A DNA stretch of 6,498 bases, from contig JADLDX010000167.1 of NCBI GenBank assembly GCA_020846515.1, forward strand, positions 1 through 6,498, written 5' to 3'. This DNA is from Pirellulaceae bacterium. Lineage in GTDB: Bacteria > Planctomycetota > Planctomycetia > Pirellulales > Pirellulaceae. Both the position numbers and the translations under genes were made by a program. Shown piece after piece: positions 5,901-6,498 of the stretch (the first letter of the stretch is position 1; each line of letters begins with the position of its first letter). Below the pieces are notes generated by a model that saw only the letters and a list, made by a program, of their open reading frames with translations, made no database searches and had not been told where the DNA came from.

Positions 5901-6498
5901 CCCGATCGTCGACAAGCCATCGCCCTGGGACTGTCGCAACAGCCAGCCGGTGAGAACTGGGATTATCTCATTCGCAGTCTGCCAAACTTGGAATCCTTCG
6001 CGATCAGCGAAGTCATGAATGCGCTGCGGACCGTCGACCTGGCGGCAGATGATCCTGAAGCGTTTCGCGAAGTCATTCTGCATGGTTTGCGCATGGAACT
6101 GGACGGCAGCAATAGCCAACCGGCCATCAAACTGTTGGAGCACTGGACCGGGAACGAGTTTCCAGCACCAAGTGACAAAAACGTCAGTCCCATGGCGGCC
6201 TGGCAGAAATGGTTCGCAACCACTTATCCCGATCGACTGGAAGCGGTCTTGCCCAGCGTACCGTCGGGCTCGCGCTGGAATTTGGAGACACTGGTGGAAT
6301 ACTTCAACTCCAATGAAGGTAAATCCGGCAGCAGCGAACATGGACTGGCTGTTTATCAAAAAGCCAAGTGCGTCAGTTGCCACCGCATGGGCACCAACGG
6401 CAAGCAAGTGGGCCCCGACTTGAGTGCGGTTTCAAAACGCTTTACACGTAAAGAAGTTCTGGAAGCCATATTGTTTCCGTCGCACGTCATCAGCGATC
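2928..6498 (+). CDS. Secreted propeller/HEAT/cytochrome c protein, Pirellula/Verrucomicrobium type (3'-truncated)
   Basis: Open from ATG 2928 to the right edge: 1190 codons without a stop. Residues 1-~41 look like a signal peptide, with Arg in the n-region, a hydrophobic LAWGLLALGLSLGW (22-35) and likely cleavage after VSG. Residues ~45-193 resemble a galactose-binding-like beta-sandwich, with 'ADDRYELWVNG' at 82-92. Residues ~205-560 form the sugar-dehydrogenase-like beta-propeller known as the 'putative membrane-bound dehydrogenase' domain of PVC bacteria. Its markers are HGLTLGP (326), GGLRNAYD (401), DSDME (421), GWRSGW (448), GSPTG (473) and GGRGTTGG (547). Two calcium-loop-like motifs lie at 253-264 and 300-311. 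Helical HEAT-like repeats follow from ~610. A cytochrome c domain begins near 1130, with haem motif CVSCH at 1148-1152 and VGPDLSAV after it; the remaining domain and any distal Met ligand are beyond the window. It probably acts outside the cytoplasmic membrane as a haem-linked oxidoreductase, perhaps on sugars, but its substrate is unknown. It starts 440 bp from the divergent protease gene. Confidence 0.9.
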   Translation, partial: MELAVRRLTCWCCRLSRSLPGLAWGLLALGLSLGWHNPVSGREAQWIWSPEHPRGMAPAGDCLFRKTIQVPAVEEASITITADDRYELWVNGRRIGNGQSIRQMENYDITRLLVSGKNVICVRVTNVAEGAAAVAARVLVKPKGGSWLSYSTDKSWRSALDVTPQWQTVNFNDSRWKAAQEFGTLGETAPWDRREEVAREETSENERFRVGPEFAVQELMSNEQTGSLVTMAFNEFGHIVAAQEGGPLLLIYDTDRDDKVDKVRPYCDLIKNVQGILPLNGEVYVTGEGEQGAGLYRLRDQDRNGSLEKADRLVAFKGPSGEHAAHGLTLGPEGMIYCILGNHTQYDGQYASSSPYRHFYEGDLVTPRMEDPGGHAAGIKAPGGSVIRTDLEGKRVEIVAGGLRNAYDLVFHTDGSLLVHDSDMEADLGTAWYRPTSLFEIVEGGEYGWRSGWAQWPSYYIDRLPTLLETGRGSPTGALCYDHYAFPQRYHGSIFLADWSEGRILSVKLQGNGAGHQAQAEVFLQGQPLNVTDMAVAKDGSIYFCTGGRGTTGGIYRVQWKGTIPASVKDLGTGIARAVRQPQPSAPWARQELATLKEELGSSWNQLIAGVAYSDDNPAKYRLRAMDLLQLFGPTLTADMLQELSQSKNELVRARSVNLMAAHKEPTAVVPRIVELVSDSDPRVQRAACEALIRLEEVPPLEDLLPLLSSDDRYLVWSARRLLERIPTGTWKEQLLSSDNQRLVIQGGLALVVAEPTPEHGRMVVDAVSRVLKGFVSDRNLNDFLRLTQVALHRTNVRPAELTEFTDQLVGEFPIGEPLLNRELFRLLTYLNAEAVIDQAIAFLQSDAELAERVHVAMHLKFFKHKWNAAERFALVKFYEESQLAEGGSSYPLYIMHAARDICQDLPLDEARIFVSEGDKWPNAALVSLYRFPDKLSESDLQLLRQLDQKIEGDGFEGDQYKRLRTGIVALLSQNGDDQSMQYLRSAWLRSPDRRQAIALGLSQQPAGENWDYLIRSLPNLESFAISEVMNALRTVDLAADDPEAFREVILHGLRMELDGSNSQPAIKLLEHWTGNEFPAPSDKNVSPMAAWQKWFATTYPDRLEAVLPSVPSGSRWNLETLVEYFNSNEGKSGSSEHGLAVYQKAKCVSCHRMGTNGKQVGPDLSAVSKRFTRKEVLEAILFPSHVISD

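Noticed and set aside
5883..6423. Long overlapping frames on both strands (174 codons minus, 134 codons plus)
   Set aside because: Shadows of the cytochrome gene, whose frame continues unbroken into the CVSCH haem motif and VGPDL. The shadows have no recognisable domain.

Overview
The window looks like chromosomal DNA of a planctomycete, most likely of the Pirellula/Rhodopirellula group. The strongest sign is the large plus-strand gene on the right. It encodes the secreted propeller, HEAT and cytochrome c architecture (Pirellula/Verrucomicrobium type) that is greatly expanded in Planctomycetes and Verrucomicrobia. A membrane M50 protease fused to a HlyD-like adaptor, also common in that phylum, supports the assignment. 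No taxon search was possible.

Layout, left to right. (1) Positions 1-164, plus strand: the last 53 codons of a RecB/AddA-type helicase-nuclease, ending inside a 16-bp tandem duplication that extends to 180. (2) Positions 190-2487, minus strand: an integral-membrane M50 metalloprotease with a PqqD-like N-terminal domain and a HlyD-like C-terminal half. It converges on the nuclease gene with a 25-bp gap. (3) Positions 2488-2927: a divergent intergenic region of about 440 bp. Its centre (2573-2774) is a GC-rich block of REP-like hairpins, a 60-bp tandem repeat and a 19-bp tandem repeat. (4) Positions 2928-6498, plus strand: an exported multidomain c-type cytochrome/dehydrogenase-like protein, open at the right edge after 1190 codons.

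The three genes do not form an operon. The nuclease and protease genes are convergent, and the protease and cytochrome genes are divergent, sharing only the repeat-filled intergenic region. The sequence shows no functional link between them. The M50/HlyD gene has no adaptor or transporter gene directly beside it here.

I see no CRISPR array, tRNA, rRNA, transposase or phage gene, and no convincing new multi-gene system. The part not explained by ordinary genes is the repeat block between the two divergent genes: inverted hairpin pairs with complementary tetraloops and signs of stepwise duplication.
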